Assembly (NCBI GenBank): GCA_964441025.1
Contig: CAYTXG010000001.1
Span: 1 to 64,000 of the forward strand
From: JAAZIN01 sp964441025
GTDB lineage: Bacteria; Bacillota; Dethiobacteria; DTU022
Direction: 5' to 3'
Length of the DNA: 64,000 bases
Part shown: piece by piece, positions 26,231 through 35,845 of the stretch
Layout of the letters: each line of letters opens with the position of its first letter
How positions within the stretch are numbered: position 1 is the first letter of the stretch
Program-made: the position numbers and the translations under genes
The notes under the pieces: generated by a model
Database searches by the model: none
What the model was told of the DNA's origin: nothing
Seen by the model: only the letters and a program-made list of their open reading frames with translations

Positions 26231-27658
26231 ATGCTTGTCGGAATGGCCTCTTTCGAATATCTGCCCATCAGGGTGGGCGGCCTGGCTGAGGCTGTAACTT
26301 CGCTGGCCGAGGCTTTGAGCAAAGAGGACGATGTTGATCTCTTCATGCCCTCTCACGGCCTTACCGGGACAGCGCCCGGCGCCGCCGGCCTTGATCTGCA
26401 AAAATATGCAGACTTTAGAATTACCGTCGGGGAGAGGCTTTACCCTGTCAGTGTGTACCAGGCCCGCTGCCGCGGGGTCAGGCTCTTCCTCCTGAGCAAT
26501 GAGATTCTCGACAGTTCGTCGGTTTATCATCCCCCCTCCCTTTTCACCCGCAAGATGATCCATTTCACCAAGGCCCTGCCTGGCCTGGTCAACTTGATGA
26601 TCAAGCGCGAGGGGCGCAAGCCCGACGTGATTCACATTCATGACTGGCACTGTGTGCCGGCCGGTGCTCTCGTAAAGAAATATTTCCGCATTCCCCTAAT
26701 ATTTACCATTCATCGCCTCTGCCGGGAACGCATCCCCGCGCGTGAGCTGGCCGAAGTCAACCTGGGCGAGCTCCTTGAACCGCGCTACCTGAAAGGTGAA
26801 ATGCTCAACATCGAGGTTTTTGGCGCCCATCAGTGCGACTACCTGACCACAGTAAGCCGCAGCTATCTTGATGAAGAATGGGAAACATTCTTCAGCGCTT
26901 TCCAGGGGAAGGTCACCTATGTCTGGAATGGAGCGGATGCCGCCTTTTGGGATCCGCAGAAGCTCACGAACGCCGCACTGCCCCGCCCGGAGAGGCGGCG
27001 CCGGCTTCTTGAAGAAGAGGGGTTTGCCGATGGCCCCTTCTTTTTTTATGTGGGGCGCCTTGATGCGGCGCAGAAAGGGATCGACACCCTGCTCCAGGCC
27101 TTTGAACAGCTCATGGGGGACGTGGGCGGCCCGGCGGATCAGCCGCGCCTGCTCCTGCTGGGAACGGGGGATCCCCATCTGGAGTCGGAGGTGCGGCGCT
27201 TTGCGGCGCGCTATCCCTGCCGGATGAAAGCGGTGGGGCGGCAGCTGCCCCGGGAGGCTGTCCGCGAGCTCTACGGGGCGGCGGATTTCTGCCTCATTCC
27301 CTCAAATTTCGAGCCTTTCGGGCTGGTCCAGCTTGAGGCGATGTGCCTGGGCTGCATCCCTATCGGCAGCCGGGTGGGGGGGATCAACGACACCCTTATT
27401 GATCTGGAGGAAAACAGCTCCGGCGCCACGGGGCTGCTGGTTCCGAAGCGCAATCCCGGGGCCCTGGCCGCAGCGATGCGAAAGGCGGCGGATATGCTGG
27501 AAAAGGAACCGGCCGCGATCCGGAGGATCCGTCGCAACGGGCGGCGGCATGTCCTTGAGAATTTTACCTGGGAGCGGTCCGCCGGGCGGTACCGTCTTCT
27601 CTACCGGGGGATGGCTCCCCTGAAGCTCCCTTTCGTCTCCTATGCGGAGCCCTATTAA
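26231..27658 (+). CDS. glycogen/starch synthase-like glycosyltransferase (GT5-like)
   Basis: This GT-B glycosyltransferase of about 475 residues resembles glycogen synthase. The N-terminal domain starts MLVGMASFEYLPIRVGGLAE, where VGGLAEAV stands for the usual KVGGLGDV loop, followed by HIHDWHCVPAGALVKKYF. The donor-binding domain has FYVGRLDAAQKGIDTLLQAF, NFEPFGLVQLEAM with the E-x7-E pair, and GSRVGGINDTL. It would add glucose from ADP- or UDP-glucose to alpha-glucan. I place the start at ATG 26231 after AAAGGAG; the frame is open further upstream but that part (ISTAIIPYAPGYI) does not resemble the family. It sits between GH57 genes, so it belongs to the glycogen cluster. Confidence 0.85.
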   Translation: MLVGMASFEYLPIRVGGLAEAVTSLAEALSKEDDVDLFMPSHGLTGTAPGAAGLDLQKYADFRITVGERLYPVSVYQARCRGVRLFLLSNEILDSSSVYHPPSLFTRKMIHFTKALPGLVNLMIKREGRKPDVIHIHDWHCVPAGALVKKYFRIPLIFTIHRLCRERIPARELAEVNLGELLEPRYLKGEMLNIEVFGAHQCDYLTTVSRSYLDEEWETFFSAFQGKVTYVWNGADAAFWDPQKLTNAALPRPERRRRLLEEEGFADGPFFFYVGRLDAAQKGIDTLLQAFEQLMGDVGGPADQPRLLLLGTGDPHLESEVRRFAARYPCRMKAVGRQLPREAVRELYGAADFCLIPSNFEPFGLVQLEAMCLGCIPIGSRVGGINDTLIDLEENSSGATGLLVPKRNPGALAAAMRKAADMLEKEPAAIRRIRRNGRRHVLENFTWERSAGRYRLLYRGMAPLKLPFVSYAEPY

Positions 27659-27696
27659 CAACAAACCGGTTTTTAGCGAGAAAGGAAGAGCAGATC

Positions 27697-29802
27697 ATGA
27701 ACAGCGACAAGAAAACATACTTTATACTTGCTCTGCACAATCACCAGCCCATAGGGAATCTGGGTGAGGTCTTCGAGCAGAACTTTGCGCGAACCTATGA
27801 ACCCTTTGTCGATGTTCTGGAGAAATTTCCAGCCATCAGGGCGGTGCTGCACTACTCCGGCAGCCTTCTTGATTGGCTCGCGGAAAAGGAGCCGCAGTTT
27901 ATCAAGCGCCTGGGGAAACTCTCTGCCGGCGGCCAGGTGGAAATCCTGGGGGGAGCCTATTACGAACCCATCCTCCCCTCAATCCCGGAAGAGGATAAAA
28001 TCGGCCAGATCCGCTTCATGACCTCCCGCCTGCAGGAACTCTTCGGGGTGGAGCCGCACGGAATGTGGCTGGCGGAGCGGGTCTGGGAACCGCACCTGCC
28101 CCGCCCCATTCACGAAGCCGGCATCGAGTACCTGGCCCTGGACGACACCCACTTCAAGGATGCCGGATACACCGATCTGGAGCACTACTACAGGACGGAG
28201 GAGGAGGAAAGCCCCCTGGACATATTCCCCATCAGCGAGGAGCTGCGCTATCTCATACCCTTCAAAGCTCCGGGTGAGACCATCTCCTTTTTCCAGGAGC
28301 GGCGCGATGAAAAGGGTCAGCGCCTTTTTGTGCTGGCTGATGACGGTGAAAAATTCGGGGGCTGGCCGGGGACCTATGAATCGGTCTACGAGCAGGGCTG
28401 GCTGGAAGAGTTTTTTGCCCTGCTCCTGGAGCAGGGGGAATGGCTCAGCCTTATTACCTTTGAAGAGTATCGCAAGCTCTTCCCGCCCCGGGGCCCCGTC
28501 TATCTGCCGGCGGGCTCTTACCGCGAAATGAAAGAGTGGTCCGGCGGTTTCTGGCGCAATTTTTTCAGCCGCTATCCTGAGAGCAACCGCATGCATAAGA
28601 AGATGCTGGCGGTGCACCGCCGCTGGGCGGAGCTTCCGGAAGGCGAAATTCGCGAGCGCGCGCAGCGCCTGCTCTGGGAAGGCCAGTGCAACTGCGCCTA
28701 CTGGCACGGCGTTTTCGGCGGACTTTACCTTAATTTTCTAAGAACAGCCGTATGGGAAAAGCTGCTGCAGGCAGAAAAAATCATTGACGACCATATGAAA
28801 AAAGCGCCCTACCTGGAGCTGCAGCGAGGGGATTTCAGCTACAGCGGGGCGGAAGAGCTTTTTATCTTTACCGACCGCTTCAACCTGCTGCTGGCGCCGG
28901 AACTTGGCGGCAGCATCTGGGAACTGTCGTGGAGGGAGGCGGCGGTGAATTTTCTCGACACCCTGACCCGCCGCCCTGAACCGTACCACCAGGAGTACCG
29001 GGAACAGGCGGCCGATCCGCCCCCGCCGGCGGGGGGGGCGGCTTCGATTCACCATCTGCGGGTCCTCAAAGAGGAGGGCCTCCTTGATCACCTGCACTAC
29101 GATCTCTATCCCCGCGGGGCCTTTATCGAGCACTTTCTTGAAGAGGGCCTTTCACTCGAAGATTTCAGCAGGGGGGAGTACCGCGAGCGCGGCGATTTCC
29201 TGATGCAACCGGCTGAAACGCAGATCAAGCGATTGCCGGCGGGGGAATCCGGTGTTGCCGAAGGGGTGCAGATTGCCTTCCGGCGAGAGGGGCGGCTTGA
29301 CGGGGCAGCGCCCCTGCAGCTGGAGAAGGCGTTCACGCTCCATGCGGGGCAGGACTGTTTCAGGGTTGACTACCGCCTGGCCAATACGGGAGAGAGGGAG
29401 ACTGTGTTCTGCTTTGGAGTGGAATTCAACTTAGCCTTTCTCTCCGGATCGGATGAAGAGCGCTTCTATGTAATACCGGGGCAGGAGCTTGAAGACAGCA
29501 GCCTCGGTTCCAGGGGCGCCGCTGAAGCGGTAAAAAAGGTGGCGCTTGTTGACCGGCGGCGCGATCTGCAGCTGACCCTGTCCTGGCGGCAGCCGGCCCT
29601 GCTCTGGCGGGCGCCGGTGGAGACCGTCTCCCAATCGGAGTCAGGCCTGGAGCGCTCCTACCAGCAGTCGCTTCTGCTGCCGCACTGGAATTTTCGCCTT
29701 GCTGCCGGTGAGGGCTGCGAGCTGAACCTGCAGCTGCATCTTTCCCGGGCCGGCGGCGGGGAGACGGGGCGGAGACTGGCAAGCGGAGAGGCGGAGAGAT
29801 GA
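27697..29802 (+). CDS. GH57 alpha-amylase/4-alpha-glucanotransferase
   Basis: This 701-residue GH57 enzyme is of the 4-alpha-glucanotransferase/AmyA type with an N-terminal barrel and C-terminal DUF1925/DUF1926-like beta domains. The start FILALHNHQPIGNLGEVFEQ is typical. The nucleophile is E127 in GMWLAERVWEP and the acid/base D216 in VLADDGEKFGGWPGTYE, at the family spacing. The C-terminal region ELGGSIWELSW and HYDLYPRGAFIEHFL agrees with known glucanotransferases. It rearranges or trims maltodextrins and glycogen. It overlaps the following GH57 gene by four bases (ATGA). Confidence 0.9.
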   Translation: MNSDKKTYFILALHNHQPIGNLGEVFEQNFARTYEPFVDVLEKFPAIRAVLHYSGSLLDWLAEKEPQFIKRLGKLSAGGQVEILGGAYYEPILPSIPEEDKIGQIRFMTSRLQELFGVEPHGMWLAERVWEPHLPRPIHEAGIEYLALDDTHFKDAGYTDLEHYYRTEEEESPLDIFPISEELRYLIPFKAPGETISFFQERRDEKGQRLFVLADDGEKFGGWPGTYESVYEQGWLEEFFALLLEQGEWLSLITFEEYRKLFPPRGPVYLPAGSYREMKEWSGGFWRNFFSRYPESNRMHKKMLAVHRRWAELPEGEIRERAQRLLWEGQCNCAYWHGVFGGLYLNFLRTAVWEKLLQAEKIIDDHMKKAPYLELQRGDFSYSGAEELFIFTDRFNLLLAPELGGSIWELSWREAAVNFLDTLTRRPEPYHQEYREQAADPPPPAGGAASIHHLRVLKEEGLLDHLHYDLYPRGAFIEHFLEEGLSLEDFSRGEYRERGDFLMQPAETQIKRLPAGESGVAEGVQIAFRREGRLDGAAPLQLEKAFTLHAGQDCFRVDYRLANTGERETVFCFGVEFNLAFLSGSDEERFYVIPGQELEDSSLGSRGAAEAVKKVALVDRRRDLQLTLSWRQPALLWRAPVETVSQSESGLERSYQQSLLLPHWNFRLAAGEGCELNLQLHLSRAGGGETGRRLASGEAER

Positions 29803-31517
29803 GCGGACCGCCGCTTTATGTGGCTTTTGTGTGGAATCAGCACCAGCCCCTCTATCGCGATTCCCTCTCAGGCGATATGATCATGCCCTGGGTGCGGCTC
29901 CACGGCAGCAAGGATTACTACCGGATGGCGGAGATTCTGGAACACTACCCCGCGGTGCGTCAGACATTCAACCTGACCCCGTCGCTGTTGGGGCAGATCG
30001 AAAACTATCTTGACGGCGCTCAGGATTTTTACCAGAAAGTTGAAAAACTTGCGGAGAAACTTGACGACGGCGAGAAGCTCTACCTGCTGCATCACCATTT
30101 CGACATTCACTGGGATAAGGCCATCGCGCAGTACCCCCGTTACCTGGAGCTGCTCCGGATGCAGGGCCGGCACCGCGAGCCGGAAGCGGTCCGGCCGGCT
30201 CTGGACCGCTTCCGCCCGCAGGACTACCGGGATCTGCAGACCTGGTTCAACCTGGCCTGGATAGATCCTGAGATCCGCCGCCAGGATCCCTCTTTGAACG
30301 GGCTTGTAGAGAAAGGCAGCACTTTTACCGAAGCGGAGCGGCGCCTGGTGATGGAAAAGCAGCGCGATCTGCTCGCCGGGATCATTCCCCTGCACCGCCG
30401 GATGCAGAATCGCGGGCAGATCGAGATCATGACCACACCTTTCTATCACCCCATCATGCCCCTTCTCATCGACAGCTGCAGTGCGCTGCGGGCCTGTCCG
30501 GGCCTGCCTCTGCCGCGCCGTTTTCAGTATCCGCAGGATGCCTGCAAGCAGCTGGCCATGGCTGTCAAGCAGTACCGGAGGCTTTTCGGCTGCCGCCCAA
30601 GGGGAGTCTGGCCTCCGGAGATGGCCGTCGGCCCGGAGGCAGTTGTCCTCTTTGAAACCTTCGGATTTGGCTGGTCCATCAGCGATGAACAGATCCTGGC
30701 CCGCTCGCTGAACGTGGAGATTACCCGTGACGGCTACGGCCATGTCCTGAACGGAGACCTCCTGTACCAGCCCTACCGGGTTCGCGGAGCCGGCGGCGAG
30801 ATCGCCATGGTCTTCCGGGATCACCACCTTTCCAACCGGATCGGTTTTGAATACCAGCATTTTGAACCCGCTGATGCCGCCGCCGATCTGGTGCACCGGC
30901 TGCATAAAATCCGGGAGAATCTTGCCTGGGCCCCGGGAAACCACCTGGTTACACTCTCCCTGGACGGAGAAAACGCCTGGGAGTGGTACCGGGGAGATAA
31001 GGGCCCCTTTTTGCACAGCCTGTACCGCCGCCTGAGCGAGGATCCGCACCTGGTCTGCTGCACTGTCAGCGATTATCTGGCGGCAAATCCGCCGCAAAGG
31101 GTGGTTGACGCCCTCTTTACCGGCTCATGGGTGGAGCACAACCTGACCCGCTGGATCGGCACCGATAATAAAAATGCCCTCTGGGATTATCTGCTCGAGG
31201 CGCGGGAAGAGGTGGAGCGCAGCAGCAGCAGCGGTTTCCATGATCCGGAACAGCTGGAGCGGGCCCTGGAGAGCATCTATGTAGCCGAGGGCAGCGATTT
31301 TCCCTGGTGGATTGACAGCATGCCCTACTACCTGGCTGCACCTTTTGACGCCCTCTTTCGCAGACACCTGGCCTCCGTTTACCGCGCCCTGGGCACGGCG
31401 CCGCCGCACCGGCTCAACCGGCCCTTGATCCAACCGCAGCCCGGTGAGCAAGCCTTTGCCGGGGATCCCCTTGCCGGACCGATCTCCATGGTCTCCTCCC
31501 CCACCGAAACTGGATAA
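29799..31517 (+). CDS. GH57 amylopullulanase-type glycoside hydrolase
   Basis: This 572-residue GH57 hydrolase starts YVAFVWNQHQPLYRDSLSGD, the pattern of alpha-amylase/amylopullulanase-type members. The nucleophile is E274 in GVWPPEMAVG, and the acid/base is D389 in VTLSLDGENAWEWY. No signal peptide is visible, so it is probably intracellular and acts on glycogen or maltodextrin. The start codon overlaps the stop of the previous GH57 gene, implying translational coupling. The last roughly 60 residues are low in pattern. Confidence 0.88.
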   Translation: MSGPPLYVAFVWNQHQPLYRDSLSGDMIMPWVRLHGSKDYYRMAEILEHYPAVRQTFNLTPSLLGQIENYLDGAQDFYQKVEKLAEKLDDGEKLYLLHHHFDIHWDKAIAQYPRYLELLRMQGRHREPEAVRPALDRFRPQDYRDLQTWFNLAWIDPEIRRQDPSLNGLVEKGSTFTEAERRLVMEKQRDLLAGIIPLHRRMQNRGQIEIMTTPFYHPIMPLLIDSCSALRACPGLPLPRRFQYPQDACKQLAMAVKQYRRLFGCRPRGVWPPEMAVGPEAVVLFETFGFGWSISDEQILARSLNVEITRDGYGHVLNGDLLYQPYRVRGAGGEIAMVFRDHHLSNRIGFEYQHFEPADAAADLVHRLHKIRENLAWAPGNHLVTLSLDGENAWEWYRGDKGPFLHSLYRRLSEDPHLVCCTVSDYLAANPPQRVVDALFTGSWVEHNLTRWIGTDNKNALWDYLLEAREEVERSSSSGFHDPEQLERALESIYVAEGSDFPWWIDSMPYYLAAPFDALFRRHLASVYRALGTAPPHRLNRPLIQPQPGEQAFAGDPLAGPISMVSSPTETG

Positions 31518-31608
31518 AAAGCGCCCTGTACCTGGAAGAATGATCTACCTTTCTCTGTGTTTTGTGATATTATCGAGTTACTATTGCAGGGGGAAGGGTG
31601 ATCTGTGC

Positions 31609-32994
31609 GTGTACATGATCATTATCGGCGGCGGCGGGGTCGGCACTGAGCTGGCCCGTAACTTTTCTGAAAAGAATTTTGATGTTGCGGTTATCGAAAA
31701 GAATCCGGAGAAAGCACGTAAACTAAGAGATCTTCTCGACATCATGGTCCTTGAAGACAATGGGGCCGGCGCCACGGCCCTGGAGAAAGCCAATGTGAAA
31801 TCCGCGGCCATGGTCATCGCCGTCACCGAAATCGACGAGATCAATATCATCGCCTGCATGCTGGCTAAACGCTACGGCGTTCCTCTTACCGTTGCCCGCG
31901 TGCGCAACGCCGACTATGCTCTGGACTCGGCCGTGCTTAGCCGGGAGCAGCTGGGGATCGACTTGATGATCAGCCCGGAACGGGGTGCGGCTTTTGAAAT
32001 ATCACGCATGCTCCATTTCCCCGAGGCCGGTGAAGTTGAATATTTCAGCAAGGGGCGGGTCATGATGCTCAGCCTTATTGCCGGTCCCGATACGGATATT
32101 GTCAACAAACCCTTTCATGAGCTGAATTTTCCACCGGGATGTATTGTCGTGGGGATCAAGGAAGGACGGAACAACAACTTTATCATCCCCGGCGGCAAAG
32201 ATGTGATCAAACCGGGGGCAAAAATCTACCTTTTGGGGCGTTCGCGCACGCTCAAGGATGCCAGCCGCCTGCTCACGCACGAGCTTACCAGGATTCACAA
32301 TGTAACCATTCTCGGCGGGGGGATGATCGGCTTTGAGCTGGCGAAACTGCTTGAGGAAAGCCGCAGCCCCTTTGAGGTGAAACTTATTGAGAAAGATGCG
32401 GCGCGCTGTGAGCAGCTCAGCCGGGAGCTTTCACACACCCTGATCCTGCAGGGGGATGTTATTGATCTTGATTTTTTAAAGCTGGAGGGGATTGAGCAGA
32501 CCGACGCCGCGATCGCAGTGAGCGGGGATGATCGCACCAATATTATCGCCGGCGTGCTGGCCAAACAGGCGGGGATCAAAAAGGTCATCTGCGAGGTGGT
32601 TGACCCGCAGTTTACCCCGGTGTACAGCGCCCTCGGCCTGGAAAGCATGATCAATCCGCATATCGTTACAGCGGCGCAGATCCTCCGCTTCACCCGCCGC
32701 GAGGATCTGCTTTCCCTCTCCATCCTCAGCGATGAACGGGCCGAGATCCTGGAGCTGATCCTGCCCGATTCGGCGCGAGTGGCCCATAAAAAAGTGGCCG
32801 AGGCGCATTTTCCCCGCGGTATGCTTATCGGATCCATCATCCGCAAGCAGGAGGTGATCGTTCCCGGGGGGCAGACCGCGCTTTTGCCGGGGGATCATCT
32901 GGTTATATTTACCCTGCCCGAAATCAGCGGTCACCTGGAACGCTATTTTGCGCCGGCCGGGGGCAGCCGGCTGAACCACAGCCGGACCCGGTAA
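31609..32994 (+). CDS. trkA: Trk potassium uptake regulatory subunit TrkA
   Basis: This cytoplasmic NAD-binding gating subunit of the Trk K+ uptake system has about 461 residues. Two RCK repeats are visible: RCK_N (MIIIGGGGVGTELARNF, with VAVIEKN), RCK_C, then a second Rossmann motif VTILGGGMIGFELAKLLEE and a second RCK_C. I chose GTG 31609, preceded by GGGGGAAGGGTGATC; the open frame extends upstream into the GH57 gene but that part is unlike the family. An ATG at 31615 is an alternative. The partner trkH follows. Confidence 0.93.
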   Translation: MYMIIIGGGGVGTELARNFSEKNFDVAVIEKNPEKARKLRDLLDIMVLEDNGAGATALEKANVKSAAMVIAVTEIDEINIIACMLAKRYGVPLTVARVRNADYALDSAVLSREQLGIDLMISPERGAAFEISRMLHFPEAGEVEYFSKGRVMMLSLIAGPDTDIVNKPFHELNFPPGCIVVGIKEGRNNNFIIPGGKDVIKPGAKIYLLGRSRTLKDASRLLTHELTRIHNVTILGGGMIGFELAKLLEESRSPFEVKLIEKDAARCEQLSRELSHTLILQGDVIDLDFLKLEGIEQTDAAIAVSGDDRTNIIAGVLAKQAGIKKVICEVVDPQFTPVYSALGLESMINPHIVTAAQILRFTRREDLLSLSILSDERAEILELILPDSARVAHKKVAEAHFPRGMLIGSIIRKQEVIVPGGQTALLPGDHLVIFTLPEISGHLERYFAPAGGSRLNHSRTR

Positions 32995-33063
32995 CCCGGC
33001 GGAGGTACGGCTTGAAACGCATCTCTGCCGCCCTCAGGCGGCCTGCCTGGAAAGGATGATACT

Positions 33064-34548
33064 GTGCGCCTGCGCAATACCAGGATCCTTTACCTTTTGG
33101 GAATCATGTTGATCTTCCTGGCTGCCATGATGGTGCTGGCCTCTCTCTGGTCCATCAGGGAACAGGATGGCGACAGGACTGCTTTTTTTTGGGCCTTCCT
33201 GACAACCGCCGGTGCCGGCGTCCTCTTATGCGTGCCGGCTTATCCTCTGCGCAAAAAAACCCTTTCCCTGGCTGAAAGTTTCACCCTGGTATCGCTGGCC
33301 TGGCTGTTGGCCGGTTTTTTTGGCGGCCTTCCCTTTTATTTTTACAGCGGCTTTGAAGGCGGTTTTATTGATGCTTTCTTTGAGGCCGTCTCCGGCTTTA
33401 CCACTACCGGGGCCACAGTCATTGCCGATGTGGAGAGCCTGCCCCGCGGCCTTCTTTTCTGGCGTTGCCTCACACAGTGGCTGGGCGGCATGGGGATTAT
33501 CGTTCTCTTTCTGGCTGTTATGCCGCGCTTCGGTTTCAAAAGCACGACTTTCTACAGGGCGGAGCTGCCCGGACCTGTTGCCGAGCGTTTTGCGCCCCGG
33601 GTTGTGGAGACGGCGCGCTGGCTCTGGCTCATCTATACCGCCTTCACTGTTCTGCAGATCCTGCTGCTTTTGCTGTGCGGGCTGAAAATATTTGACGCCA
33701 TGGCGCATGCTCTCACGACTATGCCTACAGGTGGTTTTTCTACCTACAATGCCAGCGTCTCCGCCCTGCATAACCCGGCTGCTGAAGTGGTGCTCACTAT
33801 TTTCATGTTCCTGGCTGGAATAAATTTTGCTTTCTACTACCGCCTGCTGCGCGGCGACAGGAGGGTATTAAAGAGCGAAGAGCTGCGGCTTTATATTATG
33901 GTACTGCTTGCGGCAATAGCACTTGTAGCTATAAACACCTTTCCGGTTTCAGGTGGCGCCGGCATCCTACTTTCCATCAGGCAGAGCGCCTTCCAGGTGG
34001 TATCGATTGTCACAACTACCGCTTACACCGTTGTTGATTTTGCTGCCTGGCCGCATTTTTCTGTGGCGTTGATTTTTTTTCTCATATTTCTTGGAGCCTG
34101 CGGCAATTCAACGAGCGGGGGAATCAAGATGGTACGCATACTGCTGCTCTTCAAGTATGCGCGGCGGGAACTGCTGCGCATGGTCCATCCATCGGCGGTT
34201 GCCTCTATAAAACTTGACGATCAGGCTGTTTCAGAGGAGACGCTGCGGGGTGTAGCCGGGTTTACCTTTCTCTATATCCTGCTGTTTGTTCTTACCACCC
34301 TGGCCCTCTGCTGGATGAAACTTGACTTTACAACAGCCGCCTCGGCCGCCGCTTCGGCGCTGGGCAATGTCGGCCCCGGCCTGGGTCTGGTGGGACCGCG
34401 TTTTACCTACATGGGGGTCCCATCCGCAGGGAAGGCAATTCTCAGCTTGATGATGATCATGGGGCGTCTGGAGATATATACAGTGCTGGTGCTCTTCCTG
34501 CCCGAATCGCACCTTTTTTACAGAAAAAGATTGAGGGGGGAAATTTAA
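33064..34548 (+). CDS. trkH: Trk potassium transporter membrane subunit TrkH
   Basis: This 494-residue K+ translocating subunit has four M1-P-M2 repeats. The pore-loop glycines can be seen in SGFTTTGATVI, TMPTGGFSTYN, VTTTAYTVVDF and ALGNVGPGLG. Ten or so membrane segments are evident. It works with TrkA encoded 69 bases upstream; the gap contains a small GCCGCC/GGCGGC hairpin (33027-33042). Start GTG 33064 follows AAAGGATG. The stop shares one base with the holA start (TAATG). Confidence 0.93.
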   Translation: MRLRNTRILYLLGIMLIFLAAMMVLASLWSIREQDGDRTAFFWAFLTTAGAGVLLCVPAYPLRKKTLSLAESFTLVSLAWLLAGFFGGLPFYFYSGFEGGFIDAFFEAVSGFTTTGATVIADVESLPRGLLFWRCLTQWLGGMGIIVLFLAVMPRFGFKSTTFYRAELPGPVAERFAPRVVETARWLWLIYTAFTVLQILLLLLCGLKIFDAMAHALTTMPTGGFSTYNASVSALHNPAAEVVLTIFMFLAGINFAFYYRLLRGDRRVLKSEELRLYIMVLLAAIALVAINTFPVSGGAGILLSIRQSAFQVVSIVTTTAYTVVDFAAWPHFSVALIFFLIFLGACGNSTSGGIKMVRILLLFKYARRELLRMVHPSAVASIKLDDQAVSEETLRGVAGFTFLYILLFVLTTLALCWMKLDFTTAASAAASALGNVGPGLGLVGPRFTYMGVPSAGKAILSLMMIMGRLEIYTVLVLFLPESHLFYRKRLRGEI

Positions 34549-35630
34549 TGATCGATTACCGGAAAGCCCTGCAGATGATTTCCGCCAGGTCTTTCCAGCC
34601 GGCTTATCTTTTTTGCGGCAGCGAGCCTTTCTTGATCCGCGAACTATCACACCGCCTTGCAGAGGCCTACCTGGGAGAGGAGGGCGGTTACGGCCGGGAA
34701 AAAGTTGAGGGGAAGGAATTTACGCTTACCGGGGCTCTGCAGCGCCTTGATACGGCGAGCCTTTTCGCTCCCCGCAGACTGCTGGTGGTGGATGAGCCCC
34801 CTTACCTGGCCGTGAAAAATAAGGAGGCAGGGGAGGCGGCGGGAGGGGAGGAAGAACCGGGGGAAGAAGGTGCGGAAGGAGCATCGAGAAAGCTGGAGGA
34901 ATTTATTGAACGTGAAAGCGGTGCAGGGATTCCTGAACGGATTATTCTTTTCCGGGCGGCGGCTGTTGACCGACGCAGGCGGGTTTTCAAAATACTCGAA
35001 AAAAAAGGGACAGCCGTTGACTGTGCTCCCTTGAGGGAAGGCGATCTCTCCCGCTGGATCCGGGAGCGGCTGGCCCGGCAGGATAAAAAAATCGAGCCCG
35101 CCGCCCTGCAGCGGCTTCTCTGGAGCGGGGAAAATGATCTGCATACTCTCTCCAATGAACTCGACAAGTACTGCACTTACCTGGAAGAGGGGGAAACAAC
35201 GATCACTTCCGGAGTCGTCGAGCTGCTTTTCTCCGGCGATGCCTGGGGCAATGTCTTTACCCTTACCGATGCGCTCAGCAAAGGCAATATCCATAGGGCA
35301 CAGCAGCTTCTTACCGTGCTAGCCGGAAAACGTGAAGAGCCGCTGCGCATCTTCTTCATGCTGGTGCGCCATTTCCGGCTGCTGCTGGGTGCACGCTCCC
35401 TGCGGGAGGAGAAGGTCCCTCCGGCACAGCATCCGGGAGCGCTGGGGGTTAAGCCCTTCGAGGCCCGCAAACTTTACGGCCAATCGGCTTCTTTCAGCCG
35501 TGAGTCCCTGGAGGAGATCATCATATTTTTACAGGGACTGGACTACCGGATCAAGACCGGCCGGGTGGTTCCCGGGCAGGCCCTGGAGCTGGCCATCGCC
35601 GGGGTTCATCGCTTGACGCCGCGCCGCTAG
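34548..35630 (+). CDS. holA: DNA polymerase III subunit delta
   Basis: This clamp-loader subunit, which opens the sliding clamp during replication, has 360 residues. Its N-terminus ALQMISARSFQPAYLFCGSE and EPFLIRELSHRL match the delta subunit. The AAA+-like fold continues with ERIILFRAAAVDRRRRVFK and the C-terminal helical collar REEPLRIFFMLVRHFRLLL. Between about residues 90 and 120 there is an acidic insert (EAAGGEEEPGEEGAEGASRK). In Bacillota it normally follows comEC and precedes rpsT; here the rpsT side is nearly kept but comEC is far away. Translation is coupled to trkH. Confidence 0.9.
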   Translation: MIDYRKALQMISARSFQPAYLFCGSEPFLIRELSHRLAEAYLGEEGGYGREKVEGKEFTLTGALQRLDTASLFAPRRLLVVDEPPYLAVKNKEAGEAAGGEEEPGEEGAEGASRKLEEFIERESGAGIPERIILFRAAAVDRRRRVFKILEKKGTAVDCAPLREGDLSRWIRERLARQDKKIEPAALQRLLWSGENDLHTLSNELDKYCTYLEEGETTITSGVVELLFSGDAWGNVFTLTDALSKGNIHRAQQLLTVLAGKREEPLRIFFMLVRHFRLLLGARSLREEKVPPAQHPGALGVKPFEARKLYGQSASFSRESLEEIIIFLQGLDYRIKTGRVVPGQALELAIAGVHRLTPRR

Positions 35631-35677
35631 CCTTTTCCTCCCGGGCGAGAAGGGCCTGTCTCCGGAGTGCGGGATCT

Positions 35678-35697
35678 GCCGCCCCGCATGGGGCGGC
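35678..35697 (+). terminator. GC-rich hairpin after holA
   Basis: GCCGCCCC (35678-35685), a GCAT loop and GGGGCGGC (35690-35697) form a perfect 8-bp stem 48 bases after the holA stop. No T-run follows, so it is a possible factor-dependent or T-less terminator. Confidence 0.4.
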
Positions 35698-35845
35698 GAT
35701 GTGGGGCATGAAAGTGTGCTTTGCTGTTACAGGACAATCCGGGGTCAGGGGAGAAATTAAAAACAAACAGTGTACGGGCAAATCTGTTTTGTTGGGAAAG
35801 GGCGGCTGCAAAGCCTTCCTGTAGAACAAATATCTGGAGGAACAT

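Noticed and set aside
29868..31097. A 409-codon open frame on the minus strand
   Set aside because: It lies wholly inside the GH57 gene in GC-rich sequence; the + strand protein has clear catalytic motifs and the antisense product resembles nothing.
35760..35830. GGGCAAAT and TGCAAAGCC before the transglutaminase gene, recalling a second c-di-GMP riboswitch
   Set aside because: The GNRA loop, the GACGC element and the AGCCxGGxTGCC half are missing, so the aptamer cannot form.
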